Shown: in pieces, positions 40,121 to 48,800 of the stretch | Layout of the letters: the number at the start of each line of letters is the position of its first letter | Numbering within the stretch: the stretch's first letter is position 1 | Assembly (NCBI GenBank): GCA_937891975.1 | Contig: CALAUA010000021.1 | Location: forward strand, 23,878-87,877 | Reading direction: 5' to 3' | Source of the DNA: an uncultured Bacteroidales bacterium | Lineage (GTDB): Bacteria; Bacteroidota; Bacteroidia; Bacteroidales; Paludibacteraceae | Length of the DNA: 64,000 nucleotides | Notes under the pieces: model-generated | Databases searched by the model: none | What the model saw: only the letters and a program-made list of their open reading frames with translations | Told to the model about the DNA's origin: nothing | Made by a program: the position numbers and the translations under genes

Positions 40121-42442
40121 ATGAAAAAGAATGTAACAACTTTTCTTTTCGCCCTCGTGGCGATGATAATGCCCATCGGAGCATGGGCTACAGCGTATGA
40201 GACACCCGACTTTAGTGATGCTAAAGTGCTGACAACCGTCGATGGTTCGCTATATGTGGACGGTGTAGAATTAGAAATAACCCCTGCTTCGTTAGGTTCA
40301 ACGCTTCACCAAACAATCCCCGTGGGGAAGTATATATTAAAATCTAACATAGAGTCAATCCATTTGCTTTACGTCAAAGAAGGGGAGGTGATAATCAACC
40401 TCAATGGCTATACGTGGAATCTAAATGATGGAGATATACGTGTAAGAAGTACCCTATCCATCTACGACACGTCTGCCGACCAGACTGGCAAGATTTGTAG
40501 CGACCGAAGCGTTATCTATTTAAATAATTCTGAAGGTGGAAGTCTGTTCAATCTATACAGCGGTACGCTAGAAAGCAGAGGAGCAACCAATTGGACACTA
40601 GATGCCTCCTGGGGTAGCGCTAACCTATATGGCGGTACAATCAAAGGCAACGGAGCTGGCGTGATTTATTATCTAAGTCTACCTAACGTGATTAAAGTGA
40701 TAGGAACAGAAATCAATAGTGGTGCTGGACAACCACAATGTAGGGGTGTGTTGGTATCAGAGGCGTCAGCAGCAGCGATAGTGGATGTATCGGAGTATGA
40801 AGGCGATTCGCTGAACGTGCGCATAGATGTGATAAACACCCCAGGGAAAATGACCATCATCCGAGGGATACAGGATGCGCAAGCAGCCGCTCGATACACG
40901 ATAGACGTGGTTTGCGATAGCTATTATGATCTATTCTGTGAAAAAGAAGAATACGACCCCACCACAGGCGAAAAGTGTATTTACATTGCCGCCAATCAAT
41001 TCACCCAGCAGCCCACCTTAGAGAACGGCGGCACGGTGGCATTCAACAACCCCGCAGCGACATTACAGTGGTACGAAGTGGAGCAGACTATATTGACGAA
41101 TACGAATACGACGCCTCTAACGGAGGAAGAAGTGTATGTAGATGGTTATTGGAAAGCGCAAAGGGGCGCTTCGCTCTTTGAATACAACGCGAAGGCAGGT
41201 GATATACTACTTGTGACCACCACGCAGGACATAGAACTGGTGCTGATAGAGACGAGTAAAGGTTATATCGAACTCAGTCAAGATATGAAGAGTGGCATGA
41301 TAAGCTTTGAGAATGATACCCGTATCGAAGTATGGGTGCTGACCATTTCTCCTGACACCACGGTGGACTTGCAGTTCAGTATCATCAAAGAGATCCTATT
41401 GCCCTCTGAGACAGGCAATACGCTGCAGCAAGCCACTCACGGCAAGACGTATTATTGCAAGGCGACAGTAGGTGAGAAAGCGTATGTCTCTGACTTCTAT
41501 CAGTATCAGAGAGAAGCGCTGTGGGGAACCAGCGCCGATGCGTTGACCGAAGGCGGCACGCTGAAGGAGGCCTTTATAGCGGTTCGAGCCGATAGGGCGA
41601 CCTACGTGCAATTGCAACGTGATATAGTGGTAGCAGAGGTGCTGCAGGTATTAGGAAATAACGTTACGCTCGATCTCAATGGCTATACAGTGAACACCTC
41701 CGCTCCATACTTGTTCTCTCTTTATGACAGCGACGGAGATATCCACATGACCGTTATCGATAGTAGCCCAGCACAATCAGGTGAGATAATAGCTACCAAA
41801 GAAGGTGCTGGCGGAGCAATTTTTAATGTGTATGGCGGACATGTAACTATTGAGAGTGGTAGTTATGTTGGCAACGATTACATGGCGATTATATACAACG
41901 AAAGCGATGGCACTGTTTCTATCAATGGTGGATACTTACGGACAGAACAAAACTATACCATTAGTAATCAGAGCTCCTTGTCAATATCGGGTGGTATATT
42001 CGAATCTAGCGGTAATTATCCGCTTCAACTCTATAGCGGTTCAGCCACTATTTCAGGCGGTACTGTTATTGCTCCAGACGGTTATGCGTCTTTCCGCTAT
42101 AACCAAGGCACGCTGAATTTCGCAGCTTATCCTACCGAAGTAGAGGAGGGCACTACTCCGCTCAACGAACTGAACTTTACCAAATGGGGCGAAACGATGC
42201 CGCTGAGCGAATTGGATATCCGTCTGCCAGAGGGATACTGTGTGATGCAAGACAACCAAGTGGTTGATACGCTGAATGAACAAGGCACGTATCATTTCGG
42301 TACGGGTGTTATTACGGATGTAGAGCATACCTCTATTGCATCGCCAACGCCTGATAGCCAGAAGATCCTTCGCAACGGACAATTGATCATCCTCCGCGAC
42401 GGCATAGAATACTCCATCATGGGCACCCCCCTTACCCAATAG
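40121..42442 (+). CDS. secreted beta-helix-like protein, unknown function
   Basis: A 773-residue protein. The start at 40121 gives signal peptide MKKNVTTFLFALVAMIMPIGAWA; an upstream in-frame ATG (39989) lies before the leader terminator and is rejected. Two stretches (about 85-190 and 505-655) start with a similar LNGYT-W/V-N line and continue in short Gly-rich beta repeats (e.g. YGGTIKGNGAG, SINGGYLRTEQN, SISGGIFESSG), suggesting parallel beta-helices. The C-terminus (KILRNGQLIILRDGIEYSIM) resembles the end of the 1227-residue protein at 45841. It is probably surface-exposed; function unknown. The gene ends next to a palindromic repeat. Confidence 0.6.
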   Translation: MKKNVTTFLFALVAMIMPIGAWATAYETPDFSDAKVLTTVDGSLYVDGVELEITPASLGSTLHQTIPVGKYILKSNIESIHLLYVKEGEVIINLNGYTWNLNDGDIRVRSTLSIYDTSADQTGKICSDRSVIYLNNSEGGSLFNLYSGTLESRGATNWTLDASWGSANLYGGTIKGNGAGVIYYLSLPNVIKVIGTEINSGAGQPQCRGVLVSEASAAAIVDVSEYEGDSLNVRIDVINTPGKMTIIRGIQDAQAAARYTIDVVCDSYYDLFCEKEEYDPTTGEKCIYIAANQFTQQPTLENGGTVAFNNPAATLQWYEVEQTILTNTNTTPLTEEEVYVDGYWKAQRGASLFEYNAKAGDILLVTTTQDIELVLIETSKGYIELSQDMKSGMISFENDTRIEVWVLTISPDTTVDLQFSIIKEILLPSETGNTLQQATHGKTYYCKATVGEKAYVSDFYQYQREALWGTSADALTEGGTLKEAFIAVRADRATYVQLQRDIVVAEVLQVLGNNVTLDLNGYTVNTSAPYLFSLYDSDGDIHMTVIDSSPAQSGEIIATKEGAGGAIFNVYGGHVTIESGSYVGNDYMAIIYNESDGTVSINGGYLRTEQNYTISNQSSLSISGGIFESSGNYPLQLYSGSATISGGTVIAPDGYASFRYNQGTLNFAAYPTEVEEGTTPLNELNFTKWGETMPLSELDIRLPEGYCVMQDNQVVDTLNEQGTYHFGTGVITDVEHTSIASPTPDSQKILRNGQLIILRDGIEYSIMGTPLTQ

Positions 42443-42463
42443 GGGTCTGCCCGTCCCTTACCC

Positions 42464-42494
42464 AATCCCCCCTATGGGGGGATTAGAGGGGGCT
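42464..42494. repeat. CCCCCC-TAT-GGGGGG palindromic repeat
   Basis: AATCCCCCCTATGGGGGGAT then TAGAGGGGGCTC, same plan as in folK and vapE. On the minus strand it encodes the C-terminal residues EPPLIPP of the small gene at 42472. Confidence 0.88.
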
Positions 42495-42666
42495 CAATAC
42501 AATACTTCTCACAAAGGTACTTCACCACCACGGGTGGTAGTACTTTTGTTTTTTTGGTCACATGGTGTTTCTCCAGAAATGCTTTGTCGGTGCGCAACCA
42601 GCGTCGAAAGGTCTCCCCACTCACCCCTGCTGCGCGTGCTAATTCAATCTTTGTATATGCTTTCAT
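42472..42666 (-). CDS. small DUF4248-like protein
   Basis: A 64-residue protein: MKAYTKIELARAAGVSGETF then a basic HTH-like part and LPPVVVKYLCEKYCIE. Size and pattern recall the DUF4248 proteins that accompany VapE genes in Bacteroidales. The last seven residues are encoded by a palindromic repeat, so the original end may have been lost. Last gene of the VapE module. Confidence 0.5.
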   Translation of the reverse strand: MKAYTKIELARAAGVSGETFRRWLRTDKAFLEKHHVTKKTKVLPPVVVKYLCEKYCIEPPLIPP

Positions 42667-42817
42667 CCTCTCTAAACACTAAACTCTAAACTCTAAACTC
42701 TAAACACTAAACAGTAGCCCGCTTGCGGGCGTTCACTAAACACTAAACACTAACCACTAAACAGTAGCCCGCTTGCGGGCGTTCACTAAACACTAAACAC
42801 TAGCGCCTACGGCGCTC
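42667..42817. repeat. CTAAAC word array with three hairpin units
   Basis: Seven-base CTAAACA/CTCTAAA words (42671-42713) are followed by two identical hairpin units (42712-42734 and 42762-42784: CAGTAG, stem CCCGC-TTG-CGGGC, GTTCAC) and a third (42801-42816: TAGCGCC-TAC-GGCGCT). This is the richest copy of the family; there is no gene in it. Confidence 0.9.
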
Positions 42818-42818
42818 T

Positions 42819-42855
42819 CCCCGTACCACTACCGTACCATTACCGTACCATTCCG
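42819..42855 (-). repeat. GGTACGG tandem repeat truncating a small gene
   Basis: CCCCGTACCACTACCGTACC then ATTACCGTACCATTCCG, same family as 3895 and 25203. On the minus strand it encodes RNGTVMVR and the TAG stop of the gene at 42829. Confidence 0.85.
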
Positions 42856-43041
42856 AACCTTCTGCTCCCCGTGCTTCCCCGCATACTTCTCCGCAAATCT
42901 CCTACGCGCTTCCAACTGCGCCCGGGTCGGGCGCCGAGGACAACGTTGGATAATCTGCTTGCCGTACATCACGCGGGTGTAGTAGTCTTCACCAAACTTC
43001 CCACGCATACTCTCAATAGGCACCACCAATCTCGCTCTCAT
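42829..43041 (-). CDS. small accessory protein, truncated by a repeat
   Basis: A 70-residue protein. The segment PIESMRGKFGEDYYTRVMYG plus RPTRAQLEARRRFAEKYA shares its layout ('I.SM.GK', later 'P..AQL...RFA') with the two ~112-residue proteins at 62458 and 63017. It ends early because a GGTACGG repeat supplies the last eight codons and the stop. Function unknown. Confidence 0.55.
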   Translation of the reverse strand: MRARLVVPIESMRGKFGEDYYTRVMYGKQIIQRCPRRPTRAQLEARRRFAEKYAGKHGEQKVRNGTVMVR

Positions 43042-43050
43042 AATCTATTG

Positions 43051-43088
43051 CTCTAAACACTAAACACTAAACTCTAAACACTAAACTA
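43051..43088. repeat. CTAAACA word repeat between two small genes
   Basis: CTCTAAACACTAAACACTAA then ACTCTAAACACTAAAC; no hairpin. It runs from just before one start codon to the stop of the next gene. Confidence 0.8.
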
Positions 43089-43271
43089 TACAGCCTTATA
43101 CATCTCATGAAACACATATCCGTACAGCGATAGCTCTTCGCCTTCCACGGACAACGGTCGTGGGTAGAGTGTCTCCCATTGCTTCATATAGACGCGGGTT
43201 AATACGGGGTTCTTCATCACCACCCATGCAGCATACGCTGCCATTGCAAATCGAATCTGACTCTTGTTCAT
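43086..43271 (-). CDS. small hypothetical protein
   Basis: A 61-residue protein, MNKSQIRFAMAAYAAWVVMK then NPVLTRVYMKQWETLYPRPL and a short acidic part. Not recognised. Its position between VapE and the small accessory gene, and its good start, support it as real. Confidence 0.45.
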   Translation of the reverse strand: MNKSQIRFAMAAYAAWVVMKNPVLTRVYMKQWETLYPRPLSVEGEELSLYGYVFHEMYKAV

Positions 43272-43568
43272 TTTTCTAACATTTTGTTTGATTAATATTT
43301 TGGTTACTTTCTTTGTTTATTAGCCCGCGGGGACCGCGATCATGCTCGCTTGCGGCGTTATGGGGTGATTGACGAATCGTATTCGGGTATCCTTTGCTCG
43401 TCGGTCTCCCGCCTCGCGTGTCCCGACTTGTTGCTCCCTTGTCTATAGGGGAGCTGTCGCGAAGCGACTGAGGGGTTACCACCCGCTCAACGCCCCCACC
43501 GAGTCTATTGCCACCTTGCCACCTTGACAGCTCTTTATAAAATCTCACGCTCGCGCGGGCGTGATTTT
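43272..43568. repeat. repeat-filled gap after vapE
   Basis: No convincing gene. It contains GACTC-type words (43399-43432), a CTCCC-TTGTCTATA-GGGAG palindrome with GTCGC-GAA-GCGAC (43433-43480), CCACCTTGCCACCTTG, and a hairpin GCTCGCGCGGGC near 43551. An open frame of 90 codons through it is made of repeat sequence. Confidence 0.6.
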
Positions 43569-44936
43569 TTAGTAAACGCTGTCGGTGCTGGCAATTGCCG
43601 TCTTCGATAATAGTTTTCTTTCAGCGTTAATCTCCTCACTATCACGCTCATACACTATCCAACCTCGTCTTGCCGGCGTTCCTTGCCTGCTGGCAATAAA
43701 TCCTTGCTGGCCGAGTATCATTCCCAACCTACTGAGCGATATCGGGCGTTTGATATTGCCAGCAGAAATCAGTTTTTCGCTAATCTCAGCCGTCGTTAAG
43801 AACTTCGCATTCGTACTATCTGCCGCTGGTACTGCAAAATAAACCTTCAACAACTCCTCCTCATTCTCCAACGCGCGGAACTCCTCGTTGTGCGCCTCCA
43901 GCACTTCCATCTCCTCCATGTCAAACCAATACGCAAAATACCCTTCCTCTACCAAGGCTTTCGCCTGCGCATACAATAGCTCGTAAGGGATAATCGTATG
44001 AAACGGATTCTGTATGCTCTCCACTTCGAATGGCAGCCATCTCCTATTGCCCGTTACATCGGTCAAGAACTCGCGTTTGTTCGTACTTGCACAGAAACTC
44101 GCCAACCGCACTCTTCGCTCCTTGAGGCGACCGTACGCCGCACGCTCATTGACATCGGTGGAAGTCAGTAGCGACTTCACGATGTTCATTTCGCGCCCAC
44201 AGATAGCATCCAGCTCGTCAATATTGAGCAGTCCGTTTTCACATAGGCGCAAGCGATCATCTTTGCTTATCTGCCCCGATAGCGGCAACTTGCTGCTATA
44301 GGCACGCAGTTCAGGCGGAATAAGGTTGTCCAGCCATGTAGTCTTGAAGATGCCCTGCCGACCAACCAACACCAATACGGTATGATTCACCACCTCATCC
44401 TTCATCCAACTCGCCACCATCGCCACAAACCATTTCTTGAAGCATGTGCGCCACAAGAGACCCTCTCCATCTCCCCCTTCATGGGGGAGTCCTTTATCCC
44501 CTCCCTTGAAGGGAGGGTTAGGGAGGGTCCTCACCTGCTGGGCGACAAAATCAATCCAATCAGGTTGATCGGGTGTGTAGCGAGGTAGCGCATTGATATA
44601 CTCCCTTAGCGGGTGCACCGCGGGCACCATATCCGATTTGAGCGCAGTCCACATCTCTGTCACCGAGATATTCACAGCAGTTTCCATCACACACTGACAC
44701 ACCATCGTATTGATGTCCTTATCCGTCAGGTTCCGCCATCTCTCCTTGCCTCTAAACTGTAGCCCCTCTGGGGCGTTCTGTAGCGAAGCGTTCTCTAAAC
44801 TGTGCAAATCCGCAACACGGATTTGCAACCTATCCGTCACGATATCGTGGCGAAGGGAGCCGAAATTAAGATAATTTTCCGCCAACCAATCGCACGCAAT
44901 CTGTTGCCGTAGTTCTTTTTTATCCTGTTTGCTCAT
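43569..44936 (-). CDS. VapE-domain (virulence-associated E) primase-helicase-like ATPase
   Basis: A 455-residue protein. The VapE P-loop is VGRQGIFKTTWLDNL (Walker A, 191-205), Walker B is GLLNIDELD (235-243), and the sensor region is CASTNKREFLTDVTGNRRWL. Such proteins occur in phages, phage satellites and integrative elements of Bacteroidales, probably in replication. Two blocks are repeat-derived inserts: residues 45-63 (triple hairpin) and 139-160 (NPPFKGGDKGLPHEGGDGEG). The ATPase core is intact. It follows the HTH gene by 4 bases. Confidence 0.85.
   Translation of the reverse strand: MSKQDKKELRQQIACDWLAENYLNFGSLRHDIVTDRLQIRVADLHSLENASLQNAPEGLQFRGKERWRNLTDKDINTMVCQCVMETAVNISVTEMWTALKSDMVPAVHPLREYINALPRYTPDQPDWIDFVAQQVRTLPNPPFKGGDKGLPHEGGDGEGLLWRTCFKKWFVAMVASWMKDEVVNHTVLVLVGRQGIFKTTWLDNLIPPELRAYSSKLPLSGQISKDDRLRLCENGLLNIDELDAICGREMNIVKSLLTSTDVNERAAYGRLKERRVRLASFCASTNKREFLTDVTGNRRWLPFEVESIQNPFHTIIPYELLYAQAKALVEEGYFAYWFDMEEMEVLEAHNEEFRALENEEELLKVYFAVPAADSTNAKFLTTAEISEKLISAGNIKRPISLSRLGMILGQQGFIASRQGTPARRGWIVYERDSEEINAERKLLSKTAIASTDSVY
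44467..44530 (-). repeat. double CCCTCCC/GGGAGGG palindromic repeat inside vapE
   Basis: CATCTCCCCCTTCATGGGGG, then CCCCTCCCTTGAAGGGAGGG and TTAGGGAGGGTCC. Two palindromes in a row, translated in frame. Confidence 0.88.
44755..44830 (-). repeat. triple hairpin repeat element inside vapE
   Basis: CTAAACTGTA, stem GCCCC-TCT-GGGGC, GTTCTGTA, stem GC-GAA-GC, GTTCTCTAAACTGT, then stem GCAAATCCG-CAACA-CGGATTTGC. Three different stems share the same joints. In frame. Confidence 0.88.
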
Positions 44937-44940
44937 AGTT

Positions 44941-45279
44941 CTAATTTCTGATTTGGGTTAAAAATTTGATTACTTGTTTGTATATATTGAATGATGGTAT
45001 TCGTATGGAGATTTGTATTGTGTTATTCGGGTCGTCTATACGGAAAATAGTATCCGTTTCGGTCATTAATGCGATGCGGTCTATCTCGAAGAAAGCTGCG
45101 AACTCGTCAATGAGATAAGTGGGAAGAATGGCTTCTCCATGTAGAACTTTGTTGAGTTGTGAATGATCTCTATTGATGCCTATTGCCAGTTGTCGAACGC
45201 TAATACAGCGTTCGTTGAGAAGTTGTTTGACATGTTTGCAGACGAGCTCGTCTAAGGGTGTTTTCTGTTGATGTTTCAT
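44941..45279 (-). CDS. HTH (XRE-like) transcriptional regulator
   Basis: A 112-residue protein. The start at 45279 gives MKHQQKTPLDELVCKHVKQL; the frame extends upstream only into the operator-like region. An XRE-type helix-turn-helix lies at about 22-60 (ISVRQLAIGINRDHSQLNKV, LPTYLIDEFAAFFEID). It probably controls the vapE operon, and two ATTTCTCCACA direct repeats upstream are candidate operators. Confidence 0.75.
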   Translation of the reverse strand: MKHQQKTPLDELVCKHVKQLLNERCISVRQLAIGINRDHSQLNKVLHGEAILPTYLIDEFAAFFEIDRIALMTETDTIFRIDDPNNTIQISIRIPSFNIYKQVIKFLTQIRN

Positions 45280-45296
45280 AACTTCGTTTTTCGCTG

Positions 45297-45374
45297 CAAA
45301 ATTACTGCTTTTGTGGCATATAAGTGTAGCGTATTTCTCCACATTTGCACCTCCGTGTGGTGAATTTCTCCACA
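45297..45374 (-). promoter_or_regulatory. promoter and candidate operator of the HTH-vapE operon
   Basis: TAATTTTG (45304-45297, minus) is a -7 element without a clear -33. Upstream are two exact ATTTCTCCACA copies (45333-45343 and 45364-45374), 31 bases apart, about three helical turns. Confidence 0.5.
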
Positions 45375-45391
45375 CCCGATGCTCCCACACA

Positions 45392-45434
45392 CAAAAAAAA
45401 ATCCTCGCCCAGTCCCGACGGAACTGAGCGAGGA
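45392..45434 (-). terminator. terminator at the end of the long PUL operon
   Basis: On the minus strand, TCCTCGC..CAGT / ACTG..GCGAGGA (45402-45434), followed by nine T's (45400-45392). It lies 40 bases after the last gene (45474). Confidence 0.85.
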
Positions 45435-45473
45435 AATAGCAGAAACCAATCTAAAGTGTTGGATATATGAGTT

Positions 45474-45839
45474 TTATGATTTTATGACCTTCTTCCGACG
45501 CAAATAGATCAATCCAGCCAACGCCAAAGCCATTAGGAGCATCGGTTCTACAGCATCGCCGATAGGCGCAAACTGCGGGTTATTCGGATCGTAATCAGAT
45601 TCTCCTCCAATACCCGGAGGTGCCTTGCGAATCGGACTCCCAGAAGATGAAGATGTCGGACTAGAAGAACCCACTTCATAAACATTGGGGCTGTACATAC
45701 TGCCAGATACCATATACCCAGAGGTATTCACCGATTGCATGGTCATAGACGGCTGCATATCAGCGGCAAAAGGCGTATAATCACTGGCATAAACGGCAAT
45801 ACCGATAGTGCACACCAATATAGCTAATAGTTTTCTCAT
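45474..45839 (-). CDS. small exported protein with a C-terminal membrane anchor
   Basis: A 121-residue protein: signal peptide MRKLLAILVCTIGIAVYA-SD, a Ser/Pro/Gly-rich middle, then APIGDAVEPMLLMALALAGL followed by IYLRRKK. The order 'P-I-G-D, hydrophobic helix, basic tail' resembles C-terminal sorting signals in general layout. Function unknown. It starts one base after the stop of the giant repeat protein and is the last gene of the operon. Confidence 0.55.
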   Translation of the reverse strand: MRKLLAILVCTIGIAVYASDYTPFAADMQPSMTMQSVNTSGYMVSGSMYSPNVYEVGSSSPTSSSSGSPIRKAPPGIGGESDYDPNNPQFAPIGDAVEPMLLMALALAGLIYLRRKKVIKS

Positions 45840-45840
45840 C

Positions 45841-48800
45841 TTACTCCACCTCCTTCACGAATGTTCCTTGAATCGTATATATCTTGCCTCCACGGATAAT
45901 ATAAATACGATTATTAATCATCACCTTCAAGACACTATCCTCTGTCATAGAGAGAGTATCTAAGCCTGTAGGCGTATCATCCGCCATGTCACGACGCAGC
46001 ACACGATATTTAGCCGTAGTTGCTGGGTTGGCAAGGATAAAGCACTCAAAAGGCAATACGCTACGGTCTGTACCTAGCTCTTCACGCATCCATGCCCCAT
46101 CAGGACCATAATCTGGATCCAATAGATAGGCATCGCGCACCGTAACAGTAGTCATAGAGTTATTACCATAGATATTCACCGTCTCATCCGAACTTGCATA
46201 AGAGACTTCATCCATAGCTTTCGGGATTTCCTGATCTGCATCACCAAAGAAGGAGATATACTTATCTAGGAAATATTCATCATGCCACTGAATGATATAT
46301 GGGATATTCTTAGATGGCAGGACATTACTGCTTTCAGGATCTACCCAACGGTCTCTTCCTTCAAATCCCTCAATAGCAAAGTCAGTAGTCGTGACAGGTC
46401 TGCGAAGAATATAATGACCAGTATAGTATTTACCTTCAGTTCTCCAATAAGGCACGATGTCGTAGTATGCGCCGTCCTCATCATCCCATACCTTGACGGC
46501 AGTAACCGTGAACGGCAGGCAGAGGGTGTACCAATAGTCGAGTCGGTTCACTCTCATACGGAACTCAATGGCTTCGCTGATGGTGCCGCCGTCGTAGGAC
46601 TCGACATCGTCCTCTGTAGCCCGCTCATCTCCGGCTTTGTCTCCGGTGCGGTAGATGATGAAGTTCGGATAAGTGACCGTCATCTTTTTGTCCGTGATAT
46701 TCCATATAAAGCGATAAGTCCCGGCACCGGCAGTAGTGATACCGCAATTATATCTTTTGTCAGTAGCAAAAGACCAGTTATGGCTATTGCCATTGGTCAT
46801 GTAATAGACTTGATCGGAGCCGTTTTTGAGCCAGCCCTCGGTTTTCATGTCGTATATTGCAAACTCATAGGAAGTGTTTGCAGGCAAAGATATATCCACA
46901 TAACCAATGACCTTTCCGTCGATGGTTGTTATATTAGAAACAATATGGTCGATACCCCAATTCTCACTATTCATTGTTCCTTTAATCGAATAACGTTCTA
47001 CGAAGTTGGCTCGTACCTCCTGCCCTGAAACAGCACCGGAACCAAGACCGGAAAGGGTTGTCGGGTTGGTTGAGGTAGAAGAGAGCACAATATCATCTCC
47101 GGAAACATGAGTCCAATTGAGGAACTTATATCCCTCATCAGGAACAGCCGTCAATTCGCGGTGGGTCGTTATGCCTACAGTGGTGCTTGAAACTGTCTCA
47201 TCATTTATCTCTACGTGTCCATGTCCGTCATTGGAGAGAGTGACCGCAGTGGCTTTCTCCACGAACTTGGCTTCCACATTTTCCGTAGTCTGAATATTGG
47301 GAGAGGTATATGGATTCGTGGTGCTGAATCGGTTATTATAATCGTTATTATACCATCCCTCAAACGTATAACCGGTAGCCGGCGTAGCAGTATAGGTGAT
47401 TGCTCCGCCATGAGCCACATACTCGTCGTTTTGAATATCGAAATGGCGTCCGCTCTCAGTTGTCTGCGCGCTGACAGTACCTCCCACTGCATCGCTGGTC
47501 TTATACCAATCACCGTTAATGCGTACATACGCCCATTCCAGATTCAATTGATGCGAAGCCGGAATAGCGACAGAAACGGTCGGGTAAAGATCGCCGGAAG
47601 ACAAAGCAGAGATAGTGAACGTACACTCCCCATGACCATTCACCCGCAATAACACATCATTGTTCTGCGTATTGAAAAGCAACGATTGGTCAGCGATAAA
47701 TGTGTTCGCTTCGGAATATCCGAGGTTTTGTCCTTTGACCTTATCATGTACCTCAAACTTATAGGTAGTATTGGGATCCAAGGATCGTACGCAGGTCAAG
47801 TTCATGGTAGATAAGTCCGTATAGCTATTGACTATAAAATCGGCCGTATAGTCGTGCCACCCGGGCATGCCGCCGTTGCCGGAATCATCCCATATAGACC
47901 CGACCAGACAGAATCGGGGTTCAAAGACGGCAGTGAGTGTTTGCCCATCATCTGTAGCGGTGATCTCCATAGTTTCGTCGAACTTCGAATAATTCTCTAG
48001 ATCAAGATGGAGTTTCGTATCATCGGATACACGCCACTCTTTGAAAACCCACGCTGCATTAGAAGGAACAGCGGTCAATTCGGGCGAGTGAGTCACGTAG
48101 CCCACATCAGAGACTGAAGAGACCGTTTCTCCGCTTACTTGTACAACACCTGCATCGGCAGGATATACGGCAATGGTTACATCATGAAGATCTTCATCCC
48201 ATTTGGCAAAGAGAGATTTACCATTTGGATAAATCCAAGTAGCATTATCACCACTCGTTCCGGTATAGGGAGAAATGCTTTTTTCCCAGTTTCCATCCTT
48301 GTCAATTAACTGCTTATCTAAAGTTGCACCTGTATCATCGTTGTCTGTCCAGTAACCATCGAATGTATAATACATTTTTGTAGGTGGAGTTATTGAAGAA
48401 AGCGTTGCGTCGAACGTCACTGTTACGGGTGTAGTAGTGGGTGGATCTTCCAAATTAACAGTATAGTTTCTCGCTGTCCACTTGGCATAGAGGGTAGTAA
48501 TGGTTCTGCTATTCCACTGAGCTGAACTATTGCCGTTGTTATCATAGTACTGATCGCCAGCTCCTCCTATTCCCGTATAATAACCACCAAAGATATACCC
48601 ATCTCGTCCTGGCATAGTGGCAACAGGCAAGTCAGCTCCATCGGTTGCTTTAATGCTTTCGGTACCACCAGAACCACCCTGCTGATCAAGCCTCACATCA
48701 TACGTATAAGGGAAGAAATCATGACTACTACCGTTCCAGCCATGATACAATTTATCATCGAGGTCACTCGAAGGAAATTCTTGATTTCCACCTTGATTAT

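Noticed and set aside
42667..42817. A possible CRISPR array
   Set aside because: Repeat units are seven bases long with no spacers of regular length, and no cas genes are present. The two hairpin units are duplicates, not repeat-spacer pairs.
43276..43548. A 90-codon open frame after vapE
   Set aside because: It is made of repeat vocabulary (GACTC words, a CTCCC/GGGAG palindrome, GTCGC-GAA-GCGAC) and shows no protein pattern.
26604..44830. Insertion sequences or transposase genes as the source of the dispersed repeats
   Set aside because: No transposase, RAYT or reverse transcriptase gene was found in the window, so a source cannot be named here.
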